From Icerya purchasi (lineage: Eukaryota; Arthropoda; Insecta; Hemiptera; Monophlebidae): a DNA stretch of 64,000 nucleotides. The stretch covers positions 136,350,172 to 136,414,171 of the forward strand of contig CM077115.1 in assembly GCA_039619475.1 (NCBI GenBank), read 5' to 3'. Of this stretch, positions 11,650 through 22,428 are shown piece after piece. Below the pieces are notes generated by a model, which was not told the DNA's origin, made no database searches, and saw only the letters and a program-made list of their open reading frames with translations. The stretch's first letter is position 1. Each line of letters begins with the position of its first letter. The position numbers and the translations under genes are program-made.

Positions 11650-11880
11650 TCAGTTCCGGTATTGATTATATATCTCATCATCATCATCAACTCCCACTCG
11701 AAACCGAGTACGGGCTCTCCGTAGTCTTAGATGTGAGATTAGACCAATTCGATGGGCTGCTATGAAAGTACATAACTGACAAGCTAACTGCTGTCCTCCA
11801 GTGGTATTATTATTATTATTAGCGACACTTGTCTCCCTTTTCCTGATCGATTTAAATTCTGTTATTTGGGTCACCATCAT
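11650..11880 (-). pseudogene. LINE C-terminal zinc-finger-like fragment
   Basis: The minus frame contains LACQLCTFIAAHRIGLISHL. This is the pattern CxxC...IGLxSHxR found at the C-terminus of many arthropod endonuclease/reverse transcriptase LINEs, where it is a degenerate zinc finger. Only this tail is present. It stands head-on to a plus-strand RT fragment of the same general type at 11960-12320. Confidence 0.55.
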
Positions 11881-11959
11881 TCTTTGCGATCTTGAGCTTT
11901 ACTTTCACCAATCCTCGGCTTAATCCCTAATCTTTTTAAGTCGTTGGCAATGATGCGGG

Positions 11960-12320
11960 ATGGGCGTCCGGCTCAAATTCCGCTTTGATGGCGGGCTATA
12001 CAACCTTGCCAAATTTACCTCAAAGCGGAAAACAAAAACGTTCACATTAACGAGCTTTCAATTCGTAGACGATTGTATAATAGTTGCTGACAAGGAGTAT
12101 ACGTTAAAAGAAGCAGTGGAAGCTTTAGGAACGACTTACAAGGATTTTGGGCTGGACATAAATTTTAACAAGACGGAAATTATACAAATAAATGAAAACT
12201 AAATGAAATGCAGATACATGGACAGTGTAGTTAACAAGAATGCGAGATTAGATGATGAAATTTCATCACGGCTTAGAAGTGCGAGCGCTGCATATAGTAT
12301 AGACTCTGGGGTCGTGTTTT
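11960..12320 (+). pseudogene. LINE reverse transcriptase fragment
   Basis: Frame 11960-12202 reads FRFDGGLYNL, then FQFVDDCIIVADKEYTLKEA and GLDINFNKTEII. These correspond to the RT strand before the catalytic site, the YADD box (here FVDD) and the helix that follows. A frame continuing through 12203-12310 gives DSVVNKNARLDDEISSRLRS and ASAAY, the conserved stretch after the palm. A stop codon separates the two. The first catalytic Tyr/Ala of the box is altered (FVDD), but both Asp remain. No endonuclease portion is present. Confidence 0.65.
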
Positions 12321-12652
12321 TAATAACAAAGATATTTCGATCGCCACAAAAGCATATACATCTATGCATCTATATATCTATATATCCATATCTATGTATC
12401 TATCTGTCTATTTATATGTATACGTATATAATGTGATATATTAAAATACATGTATAATAAATTACCAAATGATATTAGTGTTTAATATTTTCTCTAAAAA
12501 AATCTAAATAAATCACCCATTTCAGCTTTTAAACCCCCTTAATATAAAACTGTTGAAAGAGTAGAACTTTAAAAGATAGCGACAAAGAAATAATGATTTT
12601 TAGTCGAAGTTTCTCTTTGCTTTCTTTAAATTACAAAAATAATTGTACCTAC

Positions 12653-12729
12653 CTTCGCGGAGTGATGAATACTGCATCTCCCTTCGGCATGCTTTAGCCG
12701 CTTTTACTACTTCGAACAGAACGCAATAT
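12653..12729 (-). CDS. SBSPON: SBSPON-like protein, penultimate coding exon
   Basis: A 77-nt internal exon on the minus strand. It follows a long pyrimidine tract ending TTTTTTCAG (12738-12730) and is followed by the donor AAG|GTAGGT. One frame is open throughout, with one split base at each end: YCVLFEVVKAAKACRREMQY followed by SSLRE. In the SBSPON family as I remember it, a YCxxFE motif, a single Cys and then MQYLREG directly precede the VCVxC motif. Here LRE plus the Gly completed at the junction runs straight into DRVCVVC of the exon at 1690-1916. Phase, order and motif all agree. The next upstream exon was not found in the window. The function would be a secreted matrix or signalling-associated protein; the insect role is unknown to me. 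Confidence 0.78.
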
Positions 12730-13013
12730 CTGAAAAAAGAAAAAAAAAAAATCAACATTTTCCTAAGGTTAGTTCAGTTTAGGCAAAGAAGCATCCCTCG
12801 AATAAAACTGATTTTCGTACTAAAACGATTTTTACAAACATACCATAATATTAGGCTATTTAAAAATAAACCAGCGCTTATAGTGAATAAATAAACTGGT
12901 AAATACTGATAATAATAAAATTATATTCGTGTAGTGCGCCCAGCGTTCGTTCCGACTAATCGGGGAAACGAATGATAAAAACTCACGCACTGGATTTTTG
13001 CCCCAATGCTTAA

Positions 13014-13607
13014 TCCGCCAACTGCCACCTGACATTTGGTAGCGTCAACTGCCACCTTGGGTCTCTCAGTACCCCACGCCAATTTGCCGATTTTACTCAT
13101 TGTAAAATGCGTTAAAAAAAGGTATCGCATTAACTAATCTTAAATATATTCAATATCATATAAAAATCACAAAAAAGTTTTTTAAAACTGTCTATTTGAA
13201 AGTTATAAAAATTTGTATCAGTTTATTCAGCTTAAATCGAATTCTTCGGACATAATTGGCTATTCTGAAAACAATTTTCACAAACATTCTTTAAGTTGTT
13301 CATACATATTACTTTGTAGCATTTTTCACAATAATTAGTAGTCTTTTTATCATCTTTAAAAAAAAAAAAAAAAATGCAAAAAAAAATCCTATGATATTTT
13401 GTAACGCTAACTGCCACCTGGGGTCTCCTGGAAGCCCAGCGAGCAAAAGCGTGAAAATTCAGGTACTTTAAAGCAGTCTAAAACTTCAAACTATAATGAA
13501 TTTAAAGTAAAATATATTTTTGAAAGCTATTCGCAATAGCATAGCGGTGTAGCTAATAAAATAAAACGTCCGGGGTACCAGGAGACCCTAGGTGGCAGTT
13601 GGCCTGG
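13014..13607 (-). mobile_element. piggyBac-like element remnant with TTAA ends
   Basis: It is bounded by TTAA at 13010-13013 and 13608-13611. The left end carries CCAACTGCCACCT, repeated 26 bp later as CAACTGCCACCTTGGGTCTC. The complement of the right end reads CCAACTGCCACCTAGGGTCT. A further copy, AACTGCCACCTGGGGTCTCC, is internal at about 13408. Inside is the C-terminal Cys-rich domain of a transposase on the minus strand. At 594 bp it is an internally deleted copy; intact elements are 2-3 kb. Confidence 0.65.
13232..13348 (-). pseudogene. piggyBac-type transposase C-terminal Cys-rich domain
   Basis: The minus frame ends KTTNYCEKCYKVICMNNL and then CENCF before a stop at 13232. The spacing CxxCxKxIC...CxxCF is that of the zinc-binding domain at the very C-terminus of piggyBac transposases. 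The catalytic DDD domain is gone. The frame runs upstream into a poly-Phe artefact from a T-run. Confidence 0.65.
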
Positions 13608-13611
13608 TTAA

Positions 13612-15235
13612 CAGCGAGGAAAGCAGTTTCCAAAATCACTTTTAAGTTTTGTGCGATTTTCTGTAAATGATTTCTTATCAGCTGCATAACTGTAATGATA
13701 TTTTCTATTTAGCACTATGTGGGCTTCACGGGATTTCCGCTATGGTGAAGTTCGCGAGTCGTACTGTATATACACAGATACTTCCTACATGATTTATATT
13801 ATTTTATTGACTACGTAATATAATTGAAAATTTGAAGTCGGTTTGTTGCACGTGGTTTAAAAGTTTATTAAATATCTATTACATTGAACAAATTACCTTC
13901 CGAATATTTCTATACCTCGAATTTATTAATTATGGGGTATTTTAGAATAATTCTGTTCGTTAGTTAGCTGACTTCGTCAACTAATGTGATGTTTAATAAT
14001 GCTACATCACACTTCACATTCATCCTCTAAACGTAAGAATCGCCCTTTCCCAACTTTTTGACTCTGCGAGATAATTCAATAACGAATTTAAGTCCGAAAT
14101 TAAGGAACAAAAGAGCTCCATCATAAGAAGTCTAATTGAGCCGTTATGTTGCTATCAGCAGCCGAAACCACGCAATAGCACGAGTTCATTCGGATCGCAG
14201 GGCTTTATGCCAATTTCAGACGGGAGAGGGCAAGGGTTGGCTGTTGCAAGTTTATGTGTTTTTACAGACTGTGTATATCATTTAAATAAATTTTTGTGTC
14301 TGTGAAGAATAGGCGATGGTAAACATTTCATAATCCAGCGGAATATCGTATGGATTGTTAGTGAGACAAAGGGTGGCGGTGTACATACGCTCAATGATAA
14401 ACGAGCACCGCAGCCCCTGCCTTTGGATATGTTAAAAAGACGCGAGTCGGGTTCAGCTCAGCAGCTGTTCATTTTCACGCTGCCACGTATTTTATTATTA
14501 ATATTAAAGGCGGAACATATTTTATGTGCGCATCATTATTGTATAATAAGGACTTGCAACGTTCAAGTGTGATAATTATCCTTCTCGCCTGACACATTTA
14601 ACTTTCATACAAAGACCTAGCTTTACTGGCGGAAATTTATGTGTCGCTCTCGCTCAAATTGCGTTATTTTCTCATTAAATGAGTTCCAATGAATATTTTC
14701 CGGATGTTGGTCTGCTCTGCCGTTCGTTGAACTAGGCTGCTGACTATCAAAAAGTCTCGACTTCAAATTTTCCGCCGGTAACGGAACTTCAGCGTACTAT
14801 ATAAGTAAACAAACACACATACTACTAATAGAGTGAATTTCGATTTTTTTTTCCAGTACTTAAAGCAGAAAAATGAAGTATACAATCGTACGCGCTACCA
14901 CACGGGCAAAAAAGGAATTAAAATATTTTTTCTAAGAGTTTCAAAAAAACAAAAATTTAAATTTGTTTAAGTGAAAATTGATATCCAGATTAAGATAAAG
15001 AAAATTAACATAAAACTATTATAAATAATAAATCATTTAAAACTATTTAATGTAGAATTCATTAAAAAAGAAAAGACCTAAACAGAAATCTAAAATGCTT
15101 CGAAATTTGAACTTGGCCGCACTTGCAAATGATTTATAATCGTTTTTAGGTAAAAATTATACCAGGCAGAGTAGAATGTAGTCAGAAAAGAAATAAAAGA
15201 ATAAGACATCGAAAATCGTAATTATTCTTAGGATA
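13612..15235. other. Probable intron, nothing recognised
   Basis: A less A+T-rich island at about 14140-14480 looks like unique sequence but shows no open frame with splice sites. The rest is A+T-rich. Confidence 0.35.
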
Positions 15236-15660
15236 TGTAGGTGAATACATATTATATACCTGTTTGTTATAAACTGTATAATAAAATAATCAACTTTAAT
15301 AACAAACAAAATATAAGGGTAAAAATAATTGATAACAATAAATTAAATAAATACCTTATTTATGAACGTTTTCGGGTTTAATTTTAGATTGTTCTATTTT
15401 ATTTTATATTTTGTATTGAGTATCGGTAATTTCACACTATCGATTTTTATACCTTCTATGTTTGTTCCACTTATGCTTTTACTATATATACACATGTATT
15501 CCTTATATTCTTTCCAGTGTGTTCTGAGTTTTAATTAAGTTAGTTTTAGCTGATGATGGGTTATACCCGAAAATGTTCCTAAATAAGGTATTTATTTAAT
15601 TTATTTTTACCCTTATTTATTTTGTTTCTTTATTGAAGTTAGTTATTTTATTATATTCTT
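15236..15660 (+). mobile_element. Penelope-like element fragment with inverted arm
   Basis: The left end TGTAGGTGAATACAT is the complement of the right end of the palindromic element at 42069-43060. The segments 15283-15383 and about 15560-15660 are imperfect inverted repeats. The right one contains TAGCTGATGATGGGTTATAC, the hammerhead-like motif, and the stretch AAATAAGGTATTTAT shared with the 42-43 kb copy. No reverse transcriptase is present. The orientation follows the hammerhead motif. Confidence 0.7.
15545..15583 (+). ncRNA. Hammerhead-like ribozyme motif of a Penelope-like element
   Basis: The order is TTTAG (stem I), CTGATGA (core), GGGT-TAT-ACCC (stem II with a 3-nt loop), GAA, AATGTT (short stem III), C as the residue before cleavage, and CTAAA closing stem I with TTTAG over 5 bp. 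One extra T lies between the core and stem II. Minimal hammerheads with a tiny, nearly self-complementary stem III are known in Penelope-like elements and are thought to work as dimers. Activity is inferred only. Confidence 0.6.
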
Positions 15661-16529
15661 AATATATACATATGATGGCGCTTTAACCATAATAGGGTAT
15701 AACAGAATTTATAAAAAAAAAGAAAAACAAGGATAAGGTATTAAGTATAACCAAGAAGTATAGGAAAATTCCCGGATGTTGCAGTAATAATAATAATAAA
15801 ATAAAAGTTCGTATATGCGAAATATATAAATAATTTTAATATTTTTCTGGCTAATTATTTTGATAATTTCTGGCTAGTCAGGGTAATATGTACAATAAGC
15901 TAAGTAAATTTTATTTAGAATCAAGTTATTATTAAAAAGAATTCGTTAAAAAAAAAGTATACTTTTGAAATATACACAATACTATTATTATTTATTTAAT
16001 AAAACAACACTTATTTCAAAAGTTCATAAAATATCACAACGGTATGAAAGAAAATCACATTAAAAATGTATGCATTGGAATCCGTTATTTCAATAGTAAA
16101 ATTACATCGGGAAAATAAGAATAATTTAAACAGCTGTGATGATGATTGAACAAAATCGGTAATTCAGTAAACAGTTTCAGATTTGATAATATTTATTAAC
16201 CTGTTCATCAGAGTGATTCATACGAAATAATTTGGAAAAACTTGCGATTTGGCGTACGACGACAGTAAAAGATTTAGATTATATCAATTAAAATTCAAAA
16301 TACTTCAACAATCAACTATTAAGCATCAGCGAAGGAAACCTTAGTGCAGTCAGCCAGGAGTTATTGAATAGTTCCAGTCTTTGTCGTTACCAGAATTATG
16401 TTCTACGTAGGATACACAGAGTATGAAAGGTCCAATAAAACAGGCCAGAAAATAAATGTATCTTTTATGTAATGTATAAACGTGTAAGAAAAATTGTTAT
16501 ATAATTTGTAATTTGTGTAATAATTGAGT
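15661..16529. other. Probable intron, nothing recognised
   Basis: Very A+T-rich. No motif or splice-flanked frame was found. Confidence 0.35.
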
Positions 16530-17090
16530 CATTTTTTTTTTTGGGCTCGTCAACCAAGGACCTTTACCCAGAAACAAAAGGTAAGGAAAGAAGTCGGTTA
16601 TATTTTGATTCGATCAGAAATTTTAACTAAAAAGAAACAAATAGCAGGAATAATTAGTGGGGAAGGAAAGAACAGGATATAGGATGCACAATAAGGGGTA
16701 GGGAGTCCAAGCTTAAGCAAATAAGAATATAAGGCAGAACGTTCCACGGAGAGCGATGAATACTGGAAGAACACATGATCGGCGTCACAAATAATTGCAT
16801 CATCCGGATGGAGAGGACAGTGTGGAGAAGAAATCAAGGAGAAACGAAATCTGGAGGAAGGCAGCAAAGAATGGCCAAAGCGCATACAAACAATGGAAAC
16901 AACATCAGAACGACGAAGGGAGAGATGCAAAAGAAACCATGAATATGAAGGAAGAGTAGGCTGGACTGACAGGTAAAAGGAACAACTGTTGGAAAAAGAA
17001 GAAACATAGGTATCCGACCAAAATCGGATATGAAAGCTTTTACAAATTGATAGCAGGTTATCCGTTTTCTAACGCAGCTGCAAATTTTCG
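16530..17090 (-). pseudogene. RNase H LINE 3' end
   Basis: A T-run at 16531-16541 (poly-A on the minus strand) is followed by sequence closely matching the 3' part of the LINE at 48020-48545 in the opposite orientation. Both share GACGAGCC/GACGAGTC, CCTTTACCCAGAAACA (or its complement) and the coding block read here as LSVERSALYSYLLKLGLPTP. The open frame 16598-16930 (minus) corresponds to the C-terminus, with DDAIICDADHVFFQ as the His/Cys motif. It is 5'-truncated just after RNase H. Confidence 0.75.
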
Positions 17091-19590
17091 TTTGGTTTTT
17101 TATATACCTATATGTGTAATTAATAATAATAATGATAACTTTTAATTGTAAATAGTTTGGAAGGAAAAGGAAATAAACAGGAAATTGTGATTATTCCGAA
17201 ATAGTTTCTTAGAGTGCATCTATCGAGTTTTCGATAGAGATATAAAAAATTTAGGATTTTATTAATTATGTAACTAGTCATTAATTTAACTGGTTACGTG
17301 ATAATATATAGAGCGAGAAATTACAAACAACTATGTAAACCTCAAAGCCAGACGTGTGTTGTTGCAGCTGTACTATATTTCTTGGTAGAAGAGCTACTAA
17401 AAGGCTATGTACTAGTCGGGTGCAATACACTTTACCGCCACCTGACGGCGCTATAATAGTGACAGATCAGGTCTAGCCCCGCATACAGGAAGCTATTGCT
17501 GGAATCGAAAAAAAATTTGCAGCGCACAATCTTGGCAAAAGTAGAGAGAAGTTCGCGGTTCATTAAACGCTCCATCTGATCAGCTGTTTATGCTGTAGTT
17601 ATATATGTGTGGCAAGACTAATTTTGTCGCATACATTGGTTCTTAATTTTGTAAAATACAGCGATGCCAATTTCAACGCAGACTTGTTTTATCGTTGCAC
17701 TTAAATAATTATTACATAAAATATTTAACTGTTTTATGCAAATCATGCATATAAATATGGACTAATATATAATTGCGCACGCACCGACAACACAAAAAAA
17801 AAAAAAAAGTGTTTAAGCACAATTAAAAGAAAAAAAACTTCATTATAGTTTTTTATTTTGTTTATGGCATTAATTCAGGTACAAAAATATAACGAATAAC
17901 AATTAAGCAGAATTTAAACAAACTCTGTAAATTCACACGAGTAGTTTGCATTATTGAATTTTTGAGTGAAAATTTTACAAAATGGCAAGTGTTTTCTAAT
18001 GTGTATATGTTTGCAAAATTATAAAAAGGAAAAAAATATTTTTTTTCTTTTCGGGAACATATTATGTGAACAGAACATTTAATTTTCAACAGTTTGCTAA
18101 TACTAAAGATATTGCGGGGGAAAAAAAAACTTTTAAACTTCAAAAGTTCGATTTTTTTATAATTACATTAGTTCGTTAATTTTTGATAGTACAAAGAAGA
18201 ATGAGAATGCTAGGCCATAGGATAAGGATATAATAGCTAGTTCAAATTTCACTAAATTATGAACTGTAAACAGAATAGCCAAATTTACGTTTTTAAATAT
18301 TATCCAGCTTTAGATGATCTAAAGCTTCTCCTCTCATGTGAGCACTATTAGTTTTTAATTTAGTGATATGTTCATACAAAAAAGTAGTATTCTATTTTTT
18401 TTTTTTTTTTTTTGAGATTTACCATTAATTGTTCTTTATCATATTCATCGAGATCTATGTATGTTTTTTATTACTTTACTGTTTTGAAAACTGATGTAGA
18501 CTGTAATACAATTAGCCCGTGTTGAGATGTTTCCACGAGTGGTAAAATGTGTAAACAATTATATTAAAAAAACAGAATGATTTGTGTCGTATTCGTGGAG
18601 TTCAATTTTATTTCTTCCTTTTATTTACCAAACGCTAATTGAAATTGTTATTATTTTTAAGTATGATTTTACTTTTTTCCTTCATTTCTTCTAATTTTAT
18701 TTTATTTTCTTTGTCGAATTTTGATTATGCTAAAGTGTTCTGCTCTTATTTGAATATTGATGAGTGCCAGTGCATAAAGATATGCTCGGTAGTTATTAAA
18801 ATAATCGTTAAATAGGAAGGTCTCTTTAGAGAAAATCTTATCAACAGCAAACGCCGTTTAAGATATTAGAAATAATTACCATGGAAATGTAAGTTAGAAA
18901 AGAAGTCATTTTTAATATGACGAAAAATATGAAATATTATCAATAGAGTAATATGGATAAAAATATAAATTTGATCAAAGGAAACGAATTTAAAACCTGT
19001 AACACCATTTACAAGTACATCATTGACCGAAATATTACACATCTTTATAACTTTTAATCGTGCGGTGAGTGATTACAAGGATTATTCCCCTGGTTTATTA
19101 GAAAAACTGCAGGGGTCAGTTATATGGGATCCCTCATATAATTTCACCAACTTTGATAGTTTCGTTTAAGAAATTAAATACGGTTTTGTTCCCGACAAAT
19201 ATCGATCAATATATCACGTGACAGGAAAACATTTTTTTTCCCGAATTTTTCGAGCTTTCGCCCCCCCCCCGAGGGGGTCTCTAAATATAAAGTTGTAAGC
19301 TCGGCTATAGTTTTTTTCTATAAAGTTGTCCTTTATGCATATATTTGAGATACGTTTTGGTATCCTCAACATTTTTTACTCGGGCTATTGCTTACGTAAA
19401 CTTTTTATTGCCGTTTTTGGGCCTACAGAGGGAAGAGGGCTATATAATTTTTTTAATCGCAATTTTTTTGATTTTATGAAAAAGCTTCTGCGTTTTGTTT
19501 TATGTTTTGAATTTCACTTTTAAAGGAGGTATTTAGTTATGAATTTTTTAAGGGTGATTTTTGAGGTCGTTTTATATTCCATATTATATA
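17091..19590. other. Probable intron, nothing recognised
   Basis: A+T-rich with homopolymers (A-run at about 17794, T-run at about 18398, C-run at about 19261). A less A+T-rich patch lies at 17350-17640 without a coding signal. Confidence 0.35.
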
Positions 19591-20089
19591 TTAATTAAAC
19601 GTAATTCTTAGGCTACCCCCCATTCGAAAAAATGTCTCAATATTATGTAACGCTAAATGTCCCAAAAAAATGTCCTAGAAAAATGTCCCAATTTTATGTA
19701 ACGCTAAATGTCCCAAAAAAATGTCCCAGAAAATTGTCCCAATTTTATGTAACGCTAAATGTCCTAAAAAAATGTCCCAATTTTATGTAACGTTTGTTAT
19801 ATTTTGTAGGATTTTTGTTATTGTTATTTAAAAAATGTCACAATTTTATGTAATGAAATATGTAACGAAAAATGTAACGAAAAAATGTCTTAATTTTTTA
19901 TAACGGAAGTTAAATGTTAGAATAGGATTTTTGTGGTTATGTTATTTTTTGTGTGTGTTGATGCCAGTAAGAATTACGTTGTAAATTTTGATCATTTTAT
20001 ACAAAGTATAGAAGAAAAAGAGACAGAAATGAAAGCAAGAGGGGTCAAGGGGCACAGGTCCTTACGAGGCCAAAGTAGCCGAGTTTTTT

Positions 20090-20127
<38 letters not shown>

Positions 20128-20130
20128 CTT
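19591..20130. mobile_element. TTAA foldback family, single left arm (copy 2)
   Basis: It begins TTAA at 19591 followed by a diverged end, TTAAACGTAATTCTTAGGC. It continues with GGCTACCCCCCATT, the minisatellite described separately, and the inverted internal motif TAAGAATTACGTTGTAAA near 19968. It ends in GGCCAAAGTAGCCGAG and a (TA)n tract. The second arm is missing. The sequence is collinear with 49588-49910 and is the reverse complement of 10181-10436. Confidence 0.8.
19627..19798. repeat. Minisatellite inside the foldback arm
   Basis: A unit of about 60 bp is present nearly three times. It is built from ATGTCCCAATTTTATGTAAC, GCTAAATGTCCCAAAAAAAT and a GTCCYAGAAA block. The complete foldback copy at 49588-50723 has fewer units, so copy number varies between elements. 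Confidence 0.8.
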
Positions 20131-22380
20131 GACCCATTTTTTGGGGTTCTTGCCGTCCGTTAGTTTGAAGATACAGATGGTCTTGAAGAGAATTTTACTT
20201 AGAATTTATGTTTTAGATTTTCGAAATAAATAAGTGAAACCCCCTCGTAAGTTATTGCATATTTTAATTGAATATTTTTGTCGTTTCTGAACCATCTTAT
20301 TATAATTCCGTACATTATACATGTACGGAATCATAAAAAAAAAAAAAATAAAGAACAAAAAACTCAAACATTACCTTTAGACAAGAAGAAATTTCTTTCG
20401 ATACCAATTAAGTTTTAAAATAACAACGTAACTAACTTTCCGTATAATAGTTGGTATAATGTTATTTGTATCGGGGTGGCGCTACTATAATGTAGCAGAT
20501 AGATTTCACGGCTCCGTTATTATGACACTATATCGGTAGACGGAAGAGAAATAAAAACGTCGACCCGCCACTACGATTTCACAGTCGTGTTTAAGTTATT
20601 ATCTGAAATTCAAATTTCCTTTTTTACATTATTTCGATAGGGATTTTTCTGCTCCCGTCAAGATATAAACTATGTTAAATTTCGATAACGGGAAATTTGC
20701 ATTGAAGTTAAATTTAATAATCATTGAATCTGAAATTCAAATGCGCTGATGATGATGATGCTGGCCAAGGGGGGATTTTCTAAAGAACTTCGTTGTCAGA
20801 CTGTCATATCATTTTCATTTAACGTTTACATTAATTCCTTTTTTGAGGTGGTAAAGGTTCAACGTTATTTTGTACAAAATGTACCACGCTTCATCACCGT
20901 CCCCTAATTGATAGCAAACGTCGCCATATAAAATACTGCGTGCTACTTTCGATGATTATAAGTATTATTATTGTTTTGTTTTTTTTTTCTTCTTTTTCTG
21001 TTTAATATTTCAGTTCATACGCCGTTGCTTTACAGAATATTTGCATTGTTCGGATTTTCATACCCGCCGTTAAATTTTCCACGTTGCGTTCGATGCTACA
21101 TTTCTATTACACCGTGTGATATCAAAAGAATTTCGTCTCTTTCCTATTCATCATTGTGTCCGCTCCATATTTAAATTAACATCTTCAGTTGCATCGCATA
21201 CGCATACTTCGCGTCATCAAATGTTATTCCACTCTCTCGTTCACCTGCTATGCGAAATGTATATATATATATATTTGTAATAACAAATGCTTAATCGCGT
21301 TCTTTTTTCTCTTATTTAAATCCTTTAAAAGGTCGTGATTACGTGGAGTACCATTTTACACTTCGCTTGCGTTTTCAGTATTATGATGAATGATTCGCTA
21401 ACATTCATACTTGCCGACATTTTTTCTCCTATGTTTTTGTTTCATGTCTTTTTTTTTTTTTTTTTTGAACAACACAATCGGTTACACTGTAATTTTTCAT
21501 TTCCGTTCCTTTTCGTAGTTATTTTTGCTCGTACGGGCGAAGACGTACTTCGGCCTTTTTGCCTGCAGTCTTTCCGGTCATGTGGCACAGTAGCTGGAGT
21601 ATAATTTTTAGTTAGGCATAGGTAATGGAAAGAGAAAAATAACAAAACACCGGAATTCTTATGTAAACATATATGTATTGCGCATTGACGGAGTAATTTA
21701 ACAGCTTAATTTCAACGACCTCATCAGGAAGGTACTAAGATTTTTCTAGTCTCAGTCAATCGCGTTCGGTATTTTTAGTCTATAAGGCGCAAACGATATC
21801 CGATATATGCCAAAGTGTTTCTGCAAATGTATTTCAAAGTTTTTTCCGCTGTATCGGCTAATCGATGTTGACTGAAAAAGTAAAGAGGGGGGGGGGCGAT
21901 CTAAAATTTTATCCAGACGACGGGCTGAAAAAATGACACGTGGTAGCAACCTTTATCGAGCAGCGAAGTAACGGATCTTTCTCTGTATTTGTAAAAGAAT
22001 TCCAAGTACGTAAAGCGCGCGAGTTTGAATTATCTTTTTCGAAAAATTCTATCGCGCAAATTAAATCCCTGACCCATGCACACACACACATACATTTGTT
22101 GCATGTTTTAACAGTCCCGAAAAAGTTTGCTATCTCGGGCCACAATAATTTGAAAAAAACAAATTACCTTACTGTAAATAAAAATTAACGTTTACAAAAA
22201 ATTTACGAAAACGGTGGTATAGCTGAATCTTCCTTATCAAGGCATACGTAGGGGACAAGTTTTTTTTTTTTTTGCCTGAACAATATATAGTTCATTTGGC
22301 CAGCAGACTAACGTTTAAATCATACAGAATTCACGGGAACAAAACAAAGTAAAAAAAAAAATAATAAAAAAACATTTTTT
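20131..22380. other. Probable intron, nothing recognised
   Basis: A less A+T-rich patch at 20460-20600 and homopolymers at 21451-21467, 21885-21896 and 22259-22273. The frames seen here have no recognisable domain. Confidence 0.35.
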
Positions 22381-22428
22381 TCTTTTTATCTAACTGTTTT
22401 TCTTCTTCTTATATTCATTTGACTGTTC

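Larger units (their letters stand above)
1917..12652 (-). other. Intron of the SBSPON-like gene (10.7 kb)
   Basis: The stretch runs from a GTAGGT donor at 12652-12647 to the AAAG acceptor at 1920-1917 on the minus strand. It splits a Gly codon after its first base. It contains the transposable elements and repeats listed separately between 2.5 and 12.3 kb, in both orientations. No other host exon is apparent in it. Confidence 0.7.
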
